A stretch of 64,000 nucleotides of DNA from Jacaranda mimosifolia (GCA_018894105.1 CM032133.1:15886501-15950500), one strand, 5' to 3'; shown: positions 47,901 to 59,959, counted from the stretch's first letter. Notes: generated by a model not told the origin, from the sequence alone. Numbers and translations are program-made.

Positions 47901-48483
47901 ACTTGAGAATTCCATTTTGATAAGTGAAGAGAGAAAAGTTATATGGAGTGATAAGACTTTCTGTGATAGCATCTTAGGCCATGTTGTCTCCTTCATAACT
48001 GGTCTGCAGTTCACTAATCCATGCTAGTTGCAAAAAAGTGATGGCTCGAAGTTCTCCTTCCTTAGTATCCCTTCTAGACAAGGCATCCACAACTTTGTTT
48101 TCACTTCCTTTCTTGTATTCTATAGTGTAGTTGTACCCTAACAATTTGGTCAGGTATTTATGTTGGAAAGGGCTTGAGATTTTTTGGTTAAGTAGGTATT
48201 TTAAGCTAAATTGGTCATCCCTAATAGTAAAGTGATTTTAAACCAGGTACTTGAATAATGACCATCAACTCCTTCTCATATATTGATAGTCCCAATGATC
48301 TTGGTCCTAAAGCTTTACTGTAGTAAGCTAGAGGATGCTTTCCTTGCATTAACACCGCCCCAAGCCTGAGTAACAGGCATCAGTTTCCAGAATGAAAAGT
48401 TTTGTGAAGCTAGGAAATTGCAAGACAAGAGCGGTAGTCATGGCTCTTTTGAGATTAGTGAAAGCAGTTTCAGTTTCTCTATC
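47901..48483 (-). pseudogene. Gypsy RNase H relic
   Basis: No long open frame remains. The position between RT and integrase and fragments such as ASLYYSKALGPRSLG-like text (about 48320-48290) support RNase H. Heavily degraded. Confidence 0.6.
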
Positions 48484-49240
48484 CTACTGGAATTGGCCCT
48501 TTTTGGTAAAGTTGGCTAAAGGTTTAGCTATGATTCCATAATATTGAACAAACTTTCTATAGTAACCAGTGAGGCCCAAGAATCCTCTAAGTGCCTTAAC
48601 AATCCTGGGTTGGGGCAAATCTAGCATAGATTGAATCTTACTAGGGTCAGGCTCAACTCCTTTTTCACTTATGACGTGCCCTAGATACTCCACTTGGTTT
48701 TGGCCAAAGGCACACTAAGAAGGCTTGGCAAACGATTGATTTTGAACAAATATCTCAAAGGCTTGTGTAAGGTGATGTTGGTGGTCTTCTATGTTCTTGC
48801 TATAAACCAAGATGTCACCAAAGAAGACTAGGATGAAGTCCCTAGGGTGTTGGCTGAAAGTATGGTTCATGAGGGACTAAAAAGTTGCTGGAGCATTGGT
48901 TAATCCAAATGGCATAACTTCAAATTCATAAAGACTTATAGAAGTGACAAAAACTATTTTAGGGATGTCATTAGGATGAATTCTGATTTGGTGGTAACCA
49001 TCTCTAAGATCTATTTTTGAAAAGATAGTTGCCCCATGAAGTTCATCTAAAAGGTCATTTACAAGAGGAATAGGGAAGCTGTCTTTGATGGTCAAGGAAT
49101 TCAGTTTTCTATAGTGGACACAGAATCTCCGTGTGCCATCTTGCTTTCTTACTAAGAGCACTGGAAAGGAGAAGGGATTGGTGGAGGGTTGGATTATGCC
49201 TATTTGAAGCATCTCTATCACCAACTTCTCAATCTCCGTC
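48484..49240 (-). pseudogene. Gypsy reverse transcriptase relic
   Basis: 49224-48877 holds [57 protein letters not shown] and [15 protein letters not shown]. After a stop the frame continues FILVFFGDILVYSKN (about 48840-48800), where the family has FDDILVYS: the first catalytic Asp is Gly. 48693-48484 is the thumb/connection (VEYLGHVISEKGVEPDPSKI, RGFLGLTGYYRKFV). Non-functional. Confidence 0.93.
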
Positions 49241-49647
49241 TTTTGTAGTACCTATAGGGATGAAGTTTGAAGGGTTCGGTACTAGGTTTAGGATTGATGT
49301 GATGGTTTATGTTCCTAAATGGAGGAAGAGACTTAGATTCAGAAAATATGGAAGAGTACCTAGATAGAATGGTCTCTATAGTTGGATTTGTGAGGAGTTT
49401 TTCTTCTTTGGCTGCTATAGTTATTAAGTAAAGACACCCTATAAATGAGTTTTCTCTTTTTTTAGCATTTTTTCCAATCTTTTGCCTGAAATCATCCTTA
49501 GGGACATCTCAGGTCTGATCCCATGAAGAATTGAAAGCCTTTCAAGACCTTGTTTGAAAGAAATTTTCTACTGATTGAAGTTAAAAATGACAGGGCCCAA
49601 TTTCCTTAACAAGTCTACTCCTAAGATCATGTCGCATCCTCCCAATT

Positions 49648-49929
49648 TCAAAATCCTAACACTAGCTGTAAACTTGTGTCCCCTATAACCCAATGGAAAT
49701 TGTCACACTTAGAGTTACATTCCACTCTATTACCATCGGCTACAGTAACTAAGAGGGGATTGGTTTGTACAATATCACAGCATAGAAGCCTAGCAGTCCA
49801 TGAATCAAGACAACTATAGGTGCTCCCCATGTTTACAAGAATTATGATTGAGTTGTTACTAACTTTCCCTTGCAGGTTAATGGTGTCAGGAGTTACTTGC
49901 CCTACCAAAGCACTGAAAGAAATGTGCAA
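49648..49929 (-). pseudogene. Gypsy aspartic protease relic
   Basis: The ORF encodes ISFSALVGQVTPDTINLQGK and IIILVNMGSTYSCLDS. The family reads L(V/I)DSGSTHSF(I/L)D here; Asn-Met replaces the catalytic Asp-Ser. The rest of the retropepsin-like fold (LLVTVADGNRV, LQLVLGF) is recognisable. Confidence 0.9.
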
Positions 49930-50045
49930 CTCCTCCTCACTCTCACTAACTTCAGTTTGCTCAGTAGACTCACCATTTTCTCCCAGAATAATATAAAGTT
50001 TTTTGCATCGATGCCCAGTGTGATAAACTTTATCACAGTTGAAGC
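49930..50045 (-). pseudogene. Gypsy gag, 3' part with half of the zinc knuckle
   Basis: On the - strand the codons after the insertion read CFNCDKVYHTGHRCKKLY once the nested solo LTR is ignored: a CX2CX4HX4C zinc knuckle. The insertion breaks it at its first Cys-Phe codons. See the gag entry at 52835-53808. Confidence 0.88.
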
Positions 50046-52834
50046 TATAGTTCCCCCACTCGGGATGACCTCTAAACGGATGTGCCAGTAATTCAAGCTT
50101 GAAATCGAAATCAAATAATAACTAGGGAATCAAGAATTTAACTAACTCAAATGAAAACAACCTGCACTAACCCAAAATATCACTCCATAGAGCGTAGTAT
50201 ATACAACTAAGTATCTTACGTTTCATACAAATATCTTTATAGCATTTCTTAGATAGCTGTCTCGATCAGGTGTAGACTACAAGTACAAACATAATACCTA
50301 ATCTATTACAAAATGACTTCCAACCAAAACGTGAGCCTCTGCTCCTCACTTGGACCTATCTAGGAAAAGAATAAAGAATAGCAAAGAAGGTGAGTCTTAA
50401 GGACTCAGTGAGGGAAACACACAATAGGAGATAGAGGAAAAATATTGAATTTCAATAGCAATAAACAAGGTCATTGATAATAAATCAAATAATCAGTTCA
50501 TGATTGACGGGAATTAGATTTCGACTCATAAAAACTTGAAACATGTAAACATTTAGCAAGCTTGTTGGCATCCTTCCTTATTATTCCATGAAGAATACAA
50601 GATAACTTTACAATAGCACTTAATCCTAAACTTGAAAATTTTCTCCTTATCTCTCCATTTGCTCGAGCACACAGCTTGGCTTGTAACAACTTATTTTTAT
50701 GGCATGATCGATGGCATGCCCGATCCCACTACTCATAGTTCGCTACCTCCAGCTACTTGTAAGTCAGGATCATAGGTGGGTACTAGCCGGGAGATTTGTC
50801 ATCGTTGGTCTATACTGCCTGGCCGTCTTTCCAGACCTAGCCCTGGGCCCAACTTCCGGTGGCGTCCCACCGAGTTGAACTTCCCAAAGGCATCCCCGTA
50901 GGTTGAATGATATAATGCCAACAGATATCAATTCAACTTTTCAAGCAATAACATGAACATTTTGAAACTTTACCAGATTTGCAATTTACATGGCAAAATA
51001 TTTTCCAATAACGGCCGACATGGCCTATTCTAATAAACAAGGTACAAGAACAATTTAAGAGAACTTTTGGCACAAATAAGTCTACCAAAACCTTTCAAAT
51101 ATTACTTTCACAGATATCAAGAACATGGGGTTAGCCGGCAAGGCTGGGGGGGTATAAGGGACATAAATTTGACAATGTAAAGAAAGTTCTGGGCACCAGA
51201 ACGGATTCAAATATATAATAACATCCAAGAATGCAGGTGAGTTATGAAATTCGACAATCGAGAATTAATAAGTTTCAGAATCAAGTCAAACAGAAACCCT
51301 CACAAGGGTTCATCACGATAATAGACAGATATGAGAAAGTGCCAAAGTGGCATACCCTTTCCTCCGAAATCCCAAAAAGAAGTTGTCGCAGCTTACTGTT
51401 CTGCGGGACCCACGTCGTTGTCACCTAACCAAAATAATATTTTCACAATCAAAATCCATATTCAACTCTAATGATCCAATTAAACCATTAATAGTCTAAA
51501 ATCATCGGTTAACCGATTAATATAATAGTTATAGGACTTAAACGATACTATTAGCCCAAAATAACTAATAAAGTCATTATTGCCAAAGTAATCCCAGTTT
51601 TCATATCATTCTAATAACAAAACATAAACTAATCCTCAATTACTTAATCATTCTCATAATATTGTCCTAAATCACAACAATAGCTCAATTTTTCATAATC
51701 AGTTGCATCGAATGTCACGTAGGTCTTAAATCAATATATTAGGGTTTAATCAGTTAATAAACTCATTTAGTCCATTCTTAGGCTTGTAACGAGACAAATC
51801 CGGTCCACTAACTATATAATACTCCATGCATGGAAAATTTATGTACCAATCATGTTTTATTCTTTCATTCTTGGCATAATACAAAGTTGGTGGAAATAAC
51901 GGTACAACATGTGTGTATATATATAAGCATAAATCCTTTCTCAACTCTTTTACTCACGATTCGATTGACGAAACATCGGATTCATGAACCAAGAACACCA
52001 TCACGACAGTCGCAATAAGGGGATGACACTGTCTCCTCACCTCTGTCGAGCCGCCGTCGTGCTCTGCCATCGCCGAAAAACACCCAATCACCACTAAAAT
52101 GCTCCTCTCAACCTCCCGAACCCAATGCCACAACCAATTTCAAGTTTTGCTGCCTCAACAACCTTCAATTTGACTTGAAACCCCAAAGACCATTCATGCC
52201 GCTGCATCGATTTCTCCCGTTTCCACCGCCATCACTGGCCCAATCTTCAGTCCAAGACCACCCTTGCAATCCATGAGCTAAGCTCTACCAAAAACACTAC
52301 CAAGAATCCAGCTCCATCACTGTTTCACCGTCGCCCATCACGGTGGTTGTTGGTTGAGAATCGAGCTTCACACTTTTCAGTAATCCACTAACCGACTGTT
52401 GTGCATGTAGTATAGAAATATAGCTGGGAATGAGGAGAAGCTAATAAACGGTTTGGTTTGGAAGAAAATCGGCTGCCGGAAGAGAATCGCCGGTGAGAGG
52501 AGAAGGGGTGATGTGGTGAAGAAGAAAAGGAAAATGGGGGAAAAATAAAATTTTCATATATATAAGCTATTTTGAAAATATTCTAATTTAGCCCCAATTT
52601 AGTCTGGTTAGTGCAATTAGATCCCCACCTACTTATTTAAAAACGCAGCTTGACCCTGGTTGACTTTAAGATTTTCATGCCAACCCTAAGTTTTCAAATT
52701 TAGTTCAATTAGGTTTTTTGAGAATTACAATTTGGCCCCGAAACTATTTGAAATGCATAAATAATTGAAATTCAAGAAAATAAAATTAATGGCAATTAAA
52801 TTTCACCAATTATAAAATTTCTAGGGGTGTTACA
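50046..52834 (-). mobile_element. Solo LTR (2789 bp) nested in the gypsy gag
   Basis: An exact duplication GAAGC flanks it (50041-50045, 52835-52839). Read on - it starts TGTAACACCCCTAG and ends AACTATA, where CA would be expected, so the last-but-one base seems mutated. It contains a TATATATAAG box near 52556-52565, no domain of gag or pol and no tRNA primer site, so it is an LTR left after recombination between the two LTRs of a larger element. Size and the TGTAACACCCC start suggest a Tekay/Del-type chromovirus. Confidence 0.88.
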
Positions 52835-53808
52835 GAAGCACAATCCTTTCTTCCTCCTAGCATCCATTTCCTCTCTTGTTAACCTCTTCAAATGAGGATA
52901 TTTATCCTTTAAAGAAGTAATAGCTTTGTTTTGGGGCTCAAAAGAGGTTTTTTTGCTGCTTTGACCATGTTAATCCAGTTTTTTGAATTGACTTTGTGCC
53001 CTTTGTTCAGTGTCTCTATCAAGCTTTCTTGTTTCTTTGCTATAGAGATTGCATAAGCAAGCTTAGAGGGATTGACCATCTCCATCATTTTCCCTATCTC
53101 ATCTTTCAAGCTACCAACAAATCTCTTGACAGAATAGTCTTCTGTCAAGTGCATGCTTGCAACTAACATAAAGGATTTGAGTTCCTCAAACTTAATAGCA
53201 TAGTCATCAATCAACTTATCCTGTTTAAGTTTATTGAACTGGTTGACTACGTTGTTCTCATGGTGAAGAGAAAACCTTCGCAAGACAAGTTCACTGAATC
53301 TATCCCAGCCCATGTTTTCCCTTCCCTCAACATAGTCCAGGTACCAACTATCAGCTAACCCCTCCATATACATAGCTGCTAAAATGATCTTATCATAATC
53401 ACTCATGTTATTAAATAGGAAATATTTCTGACATTTTCTAAGCCATGCCCTAGGATTATCACTTGAAATTTTGGGAAATTCATACTTGGCATATTTGAGG
53501 TTTCCATAAATAAAGTTGTCTGAAGGCCTTAGGTTGGGCACTGGGGACAAGATTCTATCACCTTTAGGTTTGGGAGATTGGGGTGACATAGAGGAGGAAA
53601 TTCCACTAGCTGTTTTCTTTCCTTTACTGATTGACAAGGCTCTAAGAAACTCATTCAGTTTTTGTTCCACCGAGGCTTCCACATACTGGACAACATTCTC
53701 CATTTTTAGCTTGATTTCCTCCACATTTCTGGCTAATGTTTCCTGGCTTTCTTTCAACTCGGCTGCTTGTTGTTCCATTGCATCAATCCTCGAGTTTGTC
53801 TTAACCAT
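52835..53808 (-). pseudogene. Gypsy gag, 5' part (capsid)
   Basis: A 318-codon ORF (53865-52909) is the longest frame in the window. Gag probably starts at its internal Met at 53808 (MVKTNSRIDAMEQQ), downstream of the PBS. An N-terminal coiled coil (AAELKESQETLARNVEEIKL) precedes a linker and the Retrotrans_gag capsid core (YEFPKISSDNPRAWLRKCQK, MEGLADSWYLDYV, FSELVLRRF, FEELKSFML, FVGSLKDEI). A stop at 52909 ends it about 70 bp before the nested insertion that splits the knuckle. Confidence 0.93.
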
Positions 53809-53836
53809 TACCAAGTTGCACAGTTGTAGGAACAGT

Positions 53837-53848
53837 GCTTTAGTACCA
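53837..53848 (-). other. Primer-binding site of the gypsy element
   Basis: TGGTACTAAAGC on the - strand, next to the 5' LTR, resembles the initiator tRNA-Met site TGGTATCAGAGC. Confidence 0.75.
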
Positions 53849-53849
53849 A

Positions 53850-54399
53850 TGTTACAAATCCACAAATTCTATCAGCTAAATTGCCAAGTGCTAATAGGAA
53901 AACCCTTCAATTAATGATGGTGCTCAGTGCCAAAGTGTAACGTAGAAGAAAGAGGAAGAAAGAGATATAGGGGAGGGGATAGAGGGGCAAGAGAGAAAGG
54001 AGAGAAAGAAAGGACAGAAGGAAATATTTTACTAACACGTTGAATGATTCAATCCACTGCAAAATAGGATTTTAACAAACAAATTTGAAGAAAAGACAAA
54101 AGACTCTAAAAAAATCTGCAAAACCCTAACCAACTTAACTAAAACATAATTAATGCACTTTAATTCTAATTAAAAGAAGATTAGAAATCCTTAACCCTAA
54201 TCTGGAGGCAGGCAACATCATTCCTATAAATAGGACAGCACCATTTCGGCTTCCTCTTTTATTTTCCTAACTTGCTACAAAATGGCACTGTCTGAATAAG
54301 TTGGAACAGTGCTATTAGGTGCAAAACACTGGGAAATAAAAGAATGCTTCTTTGTCTGGGTTTCATGTTTCTCTTTCTATTGGGATTCAGTTCATGACA
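53850..54399 (-). repeat. 5' LTR of the gypsy element
   Basis: TG...CA ends. TAAAT follows at 54400-54404. TATAAATAGG-like sequence on + near 54223 has a counterpart in the other LTR. Confidence 0.95.
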
Positions 54400-54587
54400 T
54401 AAATTTAAATAAACTCTTACACTTTTGAACTATTATTATTTAAAATTTTATAGCATTAATTCTAATATTATATGATATTGATGATTTAAGATGTTCTCTT
54501 CTGAGTTAGTTTTGAAACTTTTTGCCTATTGCTTTCAAACTATTATCTCTTTAATTTCCTTCACTCAAAAATTTAGTTGCTCATAGA

Positions 54588-55970
54588 CACTACAACAAAC
54601 TCCACTTCTTGTAACAAAAATTTTGGTAACAAAGGAAAAATTCGTTACAAAATCATGATTTTTCGTAACAAGACTAGAATTTTGTTACTAAAGCACTCAT
54701 CTTGGGTAACCCGGAAAAATATTTGTTTCCTTTAATGAATATTTGTTACCCAAAACTTTTATTCTTTTGTAACTAAAGAAAAATTCATTACGAAAACTAA
54801 AGTATTGTTACAAATAATTTTTCCCACCTTTTAGGAAGACATATTTGTAACAAAAACTTCTACTTTTTGTTACGTTGATAAATTTGTTACAATTAAGTTT
54901 CATAGTAACAAATATATTTGTTACTACCGTTAATATTTTACCCCCTAAAAAAATTTTCCCTCCAAAATTTTATTATATGAAATTGCCAACAAATACTTTT
55001 GTTACTAATTTTAAATCACAATTAAATATTGTCTTTGTTTCCCTCCAAAAATGTATTCTCTCCAAATTTGCTCCAAAGTTTCTTTCCTCAAAATTTTGTT
55101 CCCTCCATAAATTAATTTAATTTAAAGTGTAAAAAATATTTTAGTTATTAATATCACATCACAATTAAAAATTGCCTCCAAATATTGGCACCTCCCTATA
55201 TGCCCATATCATCCTTCACTATAGTTAAAAAAAAAATTAAAAATTAAATTAAATATATAAAAAGTAAAAGACAAAATTATTCTTTATTTGGATCTACTTA
55301 GATCTGCATGTCAAACCATTAACTAGTTTAACAAATGTTACAATTAAATAAAGTACAAATATTAAGAAAACCCAAATCCCCCCTCCCTCTCAAATCACCC
55401 ACACCTAGTCCAACAGAAAGCTCAATTGCCACATTGGTGGGGTGCTAGGTTCATTTTATATGTGTACTATATGTGTATATATATGTATATATTAATATGT
55501 ATATGTGCATATATAGTTTTATTTTTATATGTTTTCCTTTTTCATATATTTATTTTTTATTTTTATACTTATATTTCATATTATTTATTTTTTCATTTTC
55601 TTATTTAATTTAATTTTTTATGTGTAAATATCTAATTATCTAGAAATTTTTAACTGCAAACATATCAAAACTCTTCAAAACAAATTTTTAGTTATTCTTC
55701 AAAATATAAACAAACATTCATCACATTCTCCAACACAACTATCACATTCCCCAACTCTATTCCCAAAACTCATTCTCCCAAACACATAATACAAAACATA
55801 TAAAACATAACCAAACACTACATTAGCAAAAAGAAAGAAAAGTAAGGGCTCCATTGAAATGGTAACAATTTTATTTGATACATGTTCTACACAATAAAGT
55901 AATATAATTCCCTCCAAAAATGAATTCCCCCAATTTTTATTCCCTCCAAATTTTAACTTCTCCTATTTAT
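54588..55970. mobile_element. CACTA-type element end with GTAAC subterminal repeats (partial)
   Basis: CACTACAACAAA at 54588-54599 is a classic CACTA (En/Spm) terminus. In the next 340 bp GTAAC or GTTAC, mostly as TGTAACAAA or TTTGTTAC, occurs more than a dozen times in both orientations, as expected for transposase-binding subterminal repeats. TTCCCTCCAAAATTT-like words recur at 54950, 55035-55105 and 55910-55960. I did not find the opposite terminus, so the right limit is only where the last shared motif is seen. No transposase is encoded. Confidence 0.75.
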
Positions 55971-56353
55971 AAATAGTTTATCCAAAGTTTATTTCCTTTA
56001 TATTATATTATAAGATGAATTAGGATGCATAATATTTTGGGGTTAAGAATTTGATTGTTTCCCTATTATAATTTACTATAATATTTTTTTCAAAATAAAA
56101 AAATTTTAGAAAAATTATTTATGAATATTAAAACTTTGATTTTCCTATTTAATTAATTTGATTTTAGAAAATGAAACTTTTTGTATTGTATTGTAATTTG
56201 TGTAGATGTAAAAATTCAAGAAATATATTTATCAAAAATTATAATTTATTAAATTTAAAATAATCATTCATTAAATATTTATATTAAAAAACCTACAAGA
56301 TTATTGACGTTGCTTAATTCCTTCTATCAGTGTAGCCCTCCAATTAAATAGAA
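55971..56353. other. AT-rich spacer, no gene seen
   Basis: Ends with the MULE target duplication TAAATAGAA at 56345-56353. Confidence 0.5.
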
Positions 56354-58109
56354 GGGAAAAATTGCACTTTTGGTCCCATTGGATAGGGGGGTTTGCACTC
56401 TTGGTATCTAAATAATCCAGGTCGACACTTATAGGACAAAAACTTTATTTTTCTTTGCACATTTGGGACACCATCTAACTTTTTGTTAGTTTTTGGATGG
56501 AAAGTGGCATGTGAAATTCATGTGCAAGACCCTTTTATTTGCATAAATTGCATAAAAGTCCCTAAAATTTGGCTTAATCATAAATAAATCCAAATAAATT
56601 AAAATGTTCCCCCAATATTTCTCTCCATCTAACATGTTTGAAGAACTATGATCATATGTTAACAAATTTACAAATGTCATCCGAAAATTTATGTAAAAAT
56701 TCAAATATGACCTTCGAAAGTTGTTTCAATTATTTTTTAGATAAAAGTGCCCTTAAACCTATTTATAATATCTTTTATACAATGGGGGTGCAATTTTACA
56801 TTGTTTAAATTACTTAAAATAAATTTAAATATATTCTATTATTAGTAAAATATCTTAAATCTTATGTAATCTTTAAATTCAAGTTGAATTAGAAAATAAA
56901 AATTTAAAATCATTAACATATCTAAAGTAATTTTATCTGATTTAGTTAAATTTATTTATTAATTAAATAAATAAGTAAAAAAAATTAAAAAGAAAACTAA
57001 GAAATTAATTCCATCTCTTAATTAATATAATTTTATAATTTAAAATTAAATACTCAATAATATTAAAACTATAAATATAATCTAAAATAATTAATTAGAT
57101 TGAGTTGAATTTATTTATTAATTAAAAATTAAACAAAATGAAAAATAAAAAATAAAAAAATATCTATTATCCTAGATAACATAATTTCATAATTAAGAAT
57201 TACATATTCTATAGTATTAAAATAATATAGTTAAATATAATTAAATTTATCTATTAATTAAAATAAATTAAATAAAAATAAAATAAAAAATTAAATTTAT
57301 GTACTAATCAAAGTAAATAATTCAAATAAAAATAAAATCTAAAATTTTATCCTAACAATATAATTTTAATAATTTTAAATAAATAACATAAGTAAAAAAA
57401 TCAATTTAGGTTGATTTGATTAAAATTTATTAATTAACAATAAATAAATAAGTAAAAATGTGTATATACATACATATATTTATTTTTTTCTCCTTCCTCT
57501 ACCCCCAACCCAACCAGCCCCCGGCCCCCACCCCAAGCCAGGCCATGGTCAGCCAGCGGCCAATTGGCGATGGCCAACCATTGGCTAAGTCAGCCATGGC
57601 AGGCCGCAGATGGTGGCCAGATCTAGCCGTTAGCTGCAAGCTGTTTTTTCATAGCTAGGCCAACCATGGCCAGGCAGCCGTTGGCCATGGCATCACCTGT
57701 CCATGGCCAGCATTGTGGGGCTGGGGAAAGGGGTGGGTTATATATATATATATATATTTATATGATATTTATTTTATATATATTTATATTGATATATAAA
57801 AATTTTAATTTTTTATGAGGATTTTGTGCTATATATTTTTAAAAAAAATTATTATTTTTTTAAATTTTCTTAATGAAAGTTGATTGGGCATTTCAAATTT
57901 TGTGGGGTTTTTATAAATAAATCTAATTTTTGGGGGCTGTTGGGTAATTAATGTTTTTTTCATTAAACGGTTTTGCCCAAACACTAACAGAGGTTGAGAT
58001 GTTGTCCCAAATGTGATGATAAATTTAGAATTTTGGTCCTATAAGTGTCAACCTAGATACCAAAAGTGCAAAACCCCCTATCCAATGGGACTGAAAATGC
58101 AATCTTCCC
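56354..58109. mobile_element. Mutator-like element 1 (1756 bp, non-autonomous)
   Basis: A perfect 9-bp duplication TAAATAGAA flanks it (56345-56353, 58110-58118). Termini GGGAAAAATTGCACTTTTGG and (inverted) GGGAAGATTGCATTTTCAG extend into arms of over 100 bp with shared TCCCATTGGATAGGGGG, CACTTATAGGAC-type text. A 9-bp duplication with long arms is the mark of Mutator-like elements. The interior is AT-rich except for a GC-rich island (57500-57735). No transposase. Confidence 0.93.
57500..57735. other. GC-rich island with CCATGG palindromes in MULE 1
   Basis: The hexamer CCATGG occurs five times, mostly as GCCATGGC or CCATGGCC, in a stretch of TGGCCA/GGCCAA words. No protein domain is recognised; the small ORFs are low-complexity Pro/Ala/Trp. 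Could be a captured gene fragment or a local repeat expansion. Confidence 0.75.
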
Positions 58110-58136
58110 TAAATAGAAGTTTTATGTTACAACTAT

Positions 58137-59959
58137 GGGGAAAATTGCATTTTTAGTCTCATAATATAACTGCATTTACACTGTTGGTCTCAAAAACTGG
58201 CACTTGACCACTTTTAGTCCAAATTTCATAATTTTTAAAGCATTTTCGATCCTCCATCATCAATATTGATAGAAATCGTTAAAAATAAGAATGACTAAAT
58301 TACCCACAAACCCTTAAAATTTGGTTAATTTATAAAAAGAACCATAAAATATTAAATTTCTATTTAACCCTCACTAAAAATTTATAAAAAAAAACCTAAA
58401 TTTCCAACAAAAATTCTCATAAGAAATATTTTAAAATAGTATATATCACATAATACGTAGATATATACACATATACATATATATTATTTATGTATAAATA
58501 TAAACATATATATATACAAATATATATGTACAGCCACCCCCACCCCCACCTAAATTTGGGTGGTCAACCATGGCTAGCGATCGCCTGGCCAAGGCAGCCA
58601 GATCTGCCATTAGCCGGTGGCCAGCCATGGCCAGATTATTTGCATGGCCAATGGCTAGTAGCCGCTGGACGTCTAGCACCAGCCATGGCCAGGTAGCCAT
58701 CGGTCGGCAGCTGCTAGCCATGGCCTGCCAGGCTATTGGGCTGGGATGTGGGCCTGGAGAGGACGTAAGACGGCGGGTTGCTAGGGTGCTGGCTGGAATT
58801 TGGGCGGCGGGCTGTTGGGGGGATGGCGGGGAGGTAGGGCTGCCGGGGGTTCCCCCAAGGGGGTGCGCGTCGGGGATGGGGGTTGTTGGGGAGGAGGAGA
58901 AGAGTTCTCTTTCTTTTTTTTTCCAATTATTTTATTTATTTATTTTTTAACTAATTTATTAAATATTAATTTAGCCATTAATATTGAGTATTGATTTAAT
59001 ATTATTAAAAATAATTAATTTTTTATTTATTTTATTTATTTAAAATTATTTCATTATATTATTCAAAATAATTTATATTAGATTAAAATGATTAATATTA
59101 TATTAAAATGATTAAAATTATCAAAAATTACTTATTCAAATTTATCAAAATTATATTGCTAGTTTAAATTATTAAATTTTCTAGGTTTTTATTATTAAAT
59201 TATTTTAAATGCATTTATTATTTTGATACTATAATATATGTAATTTAAAATTATAAAGTTATATTATTTAAGAGGTGGATTTAATTTTTATTTTTTCTTA
59301 TTTTTTATTTACTTTTTTTTTACTTAGTAAAATTAGTTAATTAAATTTGATAGAACTACTTTAGATATGTTTATAACTTTAAATATTTATTTTTTAATTC
59401 AACTTGGATTTAATGATCATTCAATACATATGAAATTTTATTAAAAATAAAATATATTTAAATTTATTATGTGTAGTTTAAATAATATTAAAAATTACAC
59501 TCTAATGGTATGAAAATTATTACAAATAGGCTCAAGGACATTTCTATTTAAAAAATAATCAAAATAATTATCAAAGGATATTTTTGAATTTTCACATAAA
59601 TTTTCAAATGACATTAGCAAATTTGTTAATAAAAGCTAACTTGGATTGAGCAAAATACTAGGGGCTCCTTGTAATTTCTTTGGGTTGATTTGTAAATGAA
59701 TCAAACCTTAGGGGGTTATATGTAATTAATCCAAAACAAATATTAAAAGTATCAGTGGGTCTTTTCACAAATAGATCAAATTTGAGGGTTTTTTTTTATA
59801 AATTTAAAACAGTGTCCGTTAAGGATTTAACAAAAATTTGGGAGAAAGATTGAATGTGCTTAAAAATTATGAAATTTGGACTAAAAATGGTCAAGTACCA
59901 ATTTCTGGGACCAACAGTGCAAATGCAGTTATATTATGGGATTAAAATGCAATTTTCTC
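58137..59959. mobile_element. Mutator-like element 2 (1823 bp, non-autonomous)
   Basis: A perfect 9-bp duplication TACAACTAT flanks it (58128-58136, 59960-59968). Termini GGGGAAAATTGCATTTTTAG and (inverted) GAGAAAATTGCATTTTAATC continue as arms of about 110 bp or more with ATAATATAACTGCATTT and GGTCAAGTACC/GGCACTTGACC landmarks. Only 9 bp lie between the two MULEs' duplications. The right interior (59520-59640) matches the inverted left interior of MULE 1 (56640-56780), so they are one family. Confidence 0.93.
58525..58905. other. GC-rich island with CCATGG palindromes in MULE 2
   Basis: Four CCATGG hexamers (58567-58725) and a segment GCCAGATCTGCCATTAGCC that matches GCCAGATCTAGCCGTTAGC of the MULE 1 island. 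It continues into G-rich sequence (58740-58905). ORFs across it are Gly/Arg/Ala-rich without a known domain. Confidence 0.75.

Larger units (their letters stand above)
46017..54399 (-). mobile_element. Ty3/gypsy chromovirus, Reina-like, defective, carrying a nested solo LTR
   Basis: LTRs 46017-46567 and 53850-54399 (551 and 550 bp, TGTTACAA...CATGACA) are flanked by the exact duplication TAAAT (46012-46016, 54400-54404). The - strand order is PBS, gag, protease, RT, RNase H, integrase, chromodomain-like end, which is Ty3/gypsy. Without the nested 2789-bp insert and its 5-bp duplication the element is about 5.6 kb. Short LTRs, that size and the terminal EGGSNVMN segment suggest the Reina clade. 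Active-site residues of protease, RT and integrase are all altered. Confidence 0.95.

Noticed and set aside
53516..53914. 132-codon ORF on + opposite the gypsy gag
   Set aside because: It is the antisense shadow of the long gag frame; its composition follows the gag codons.
55426..55608. 60-codon Tyr/Ile-rich ORF
   Set aside because: Product of AT-rich simple sequence.
58488..58950. ORFs of 64-126 codons on both strands in the MULE 2 GC island
   Set aside because: GC-rich DNA lacks stop codons by composition; all frames are open and none has a known domain.
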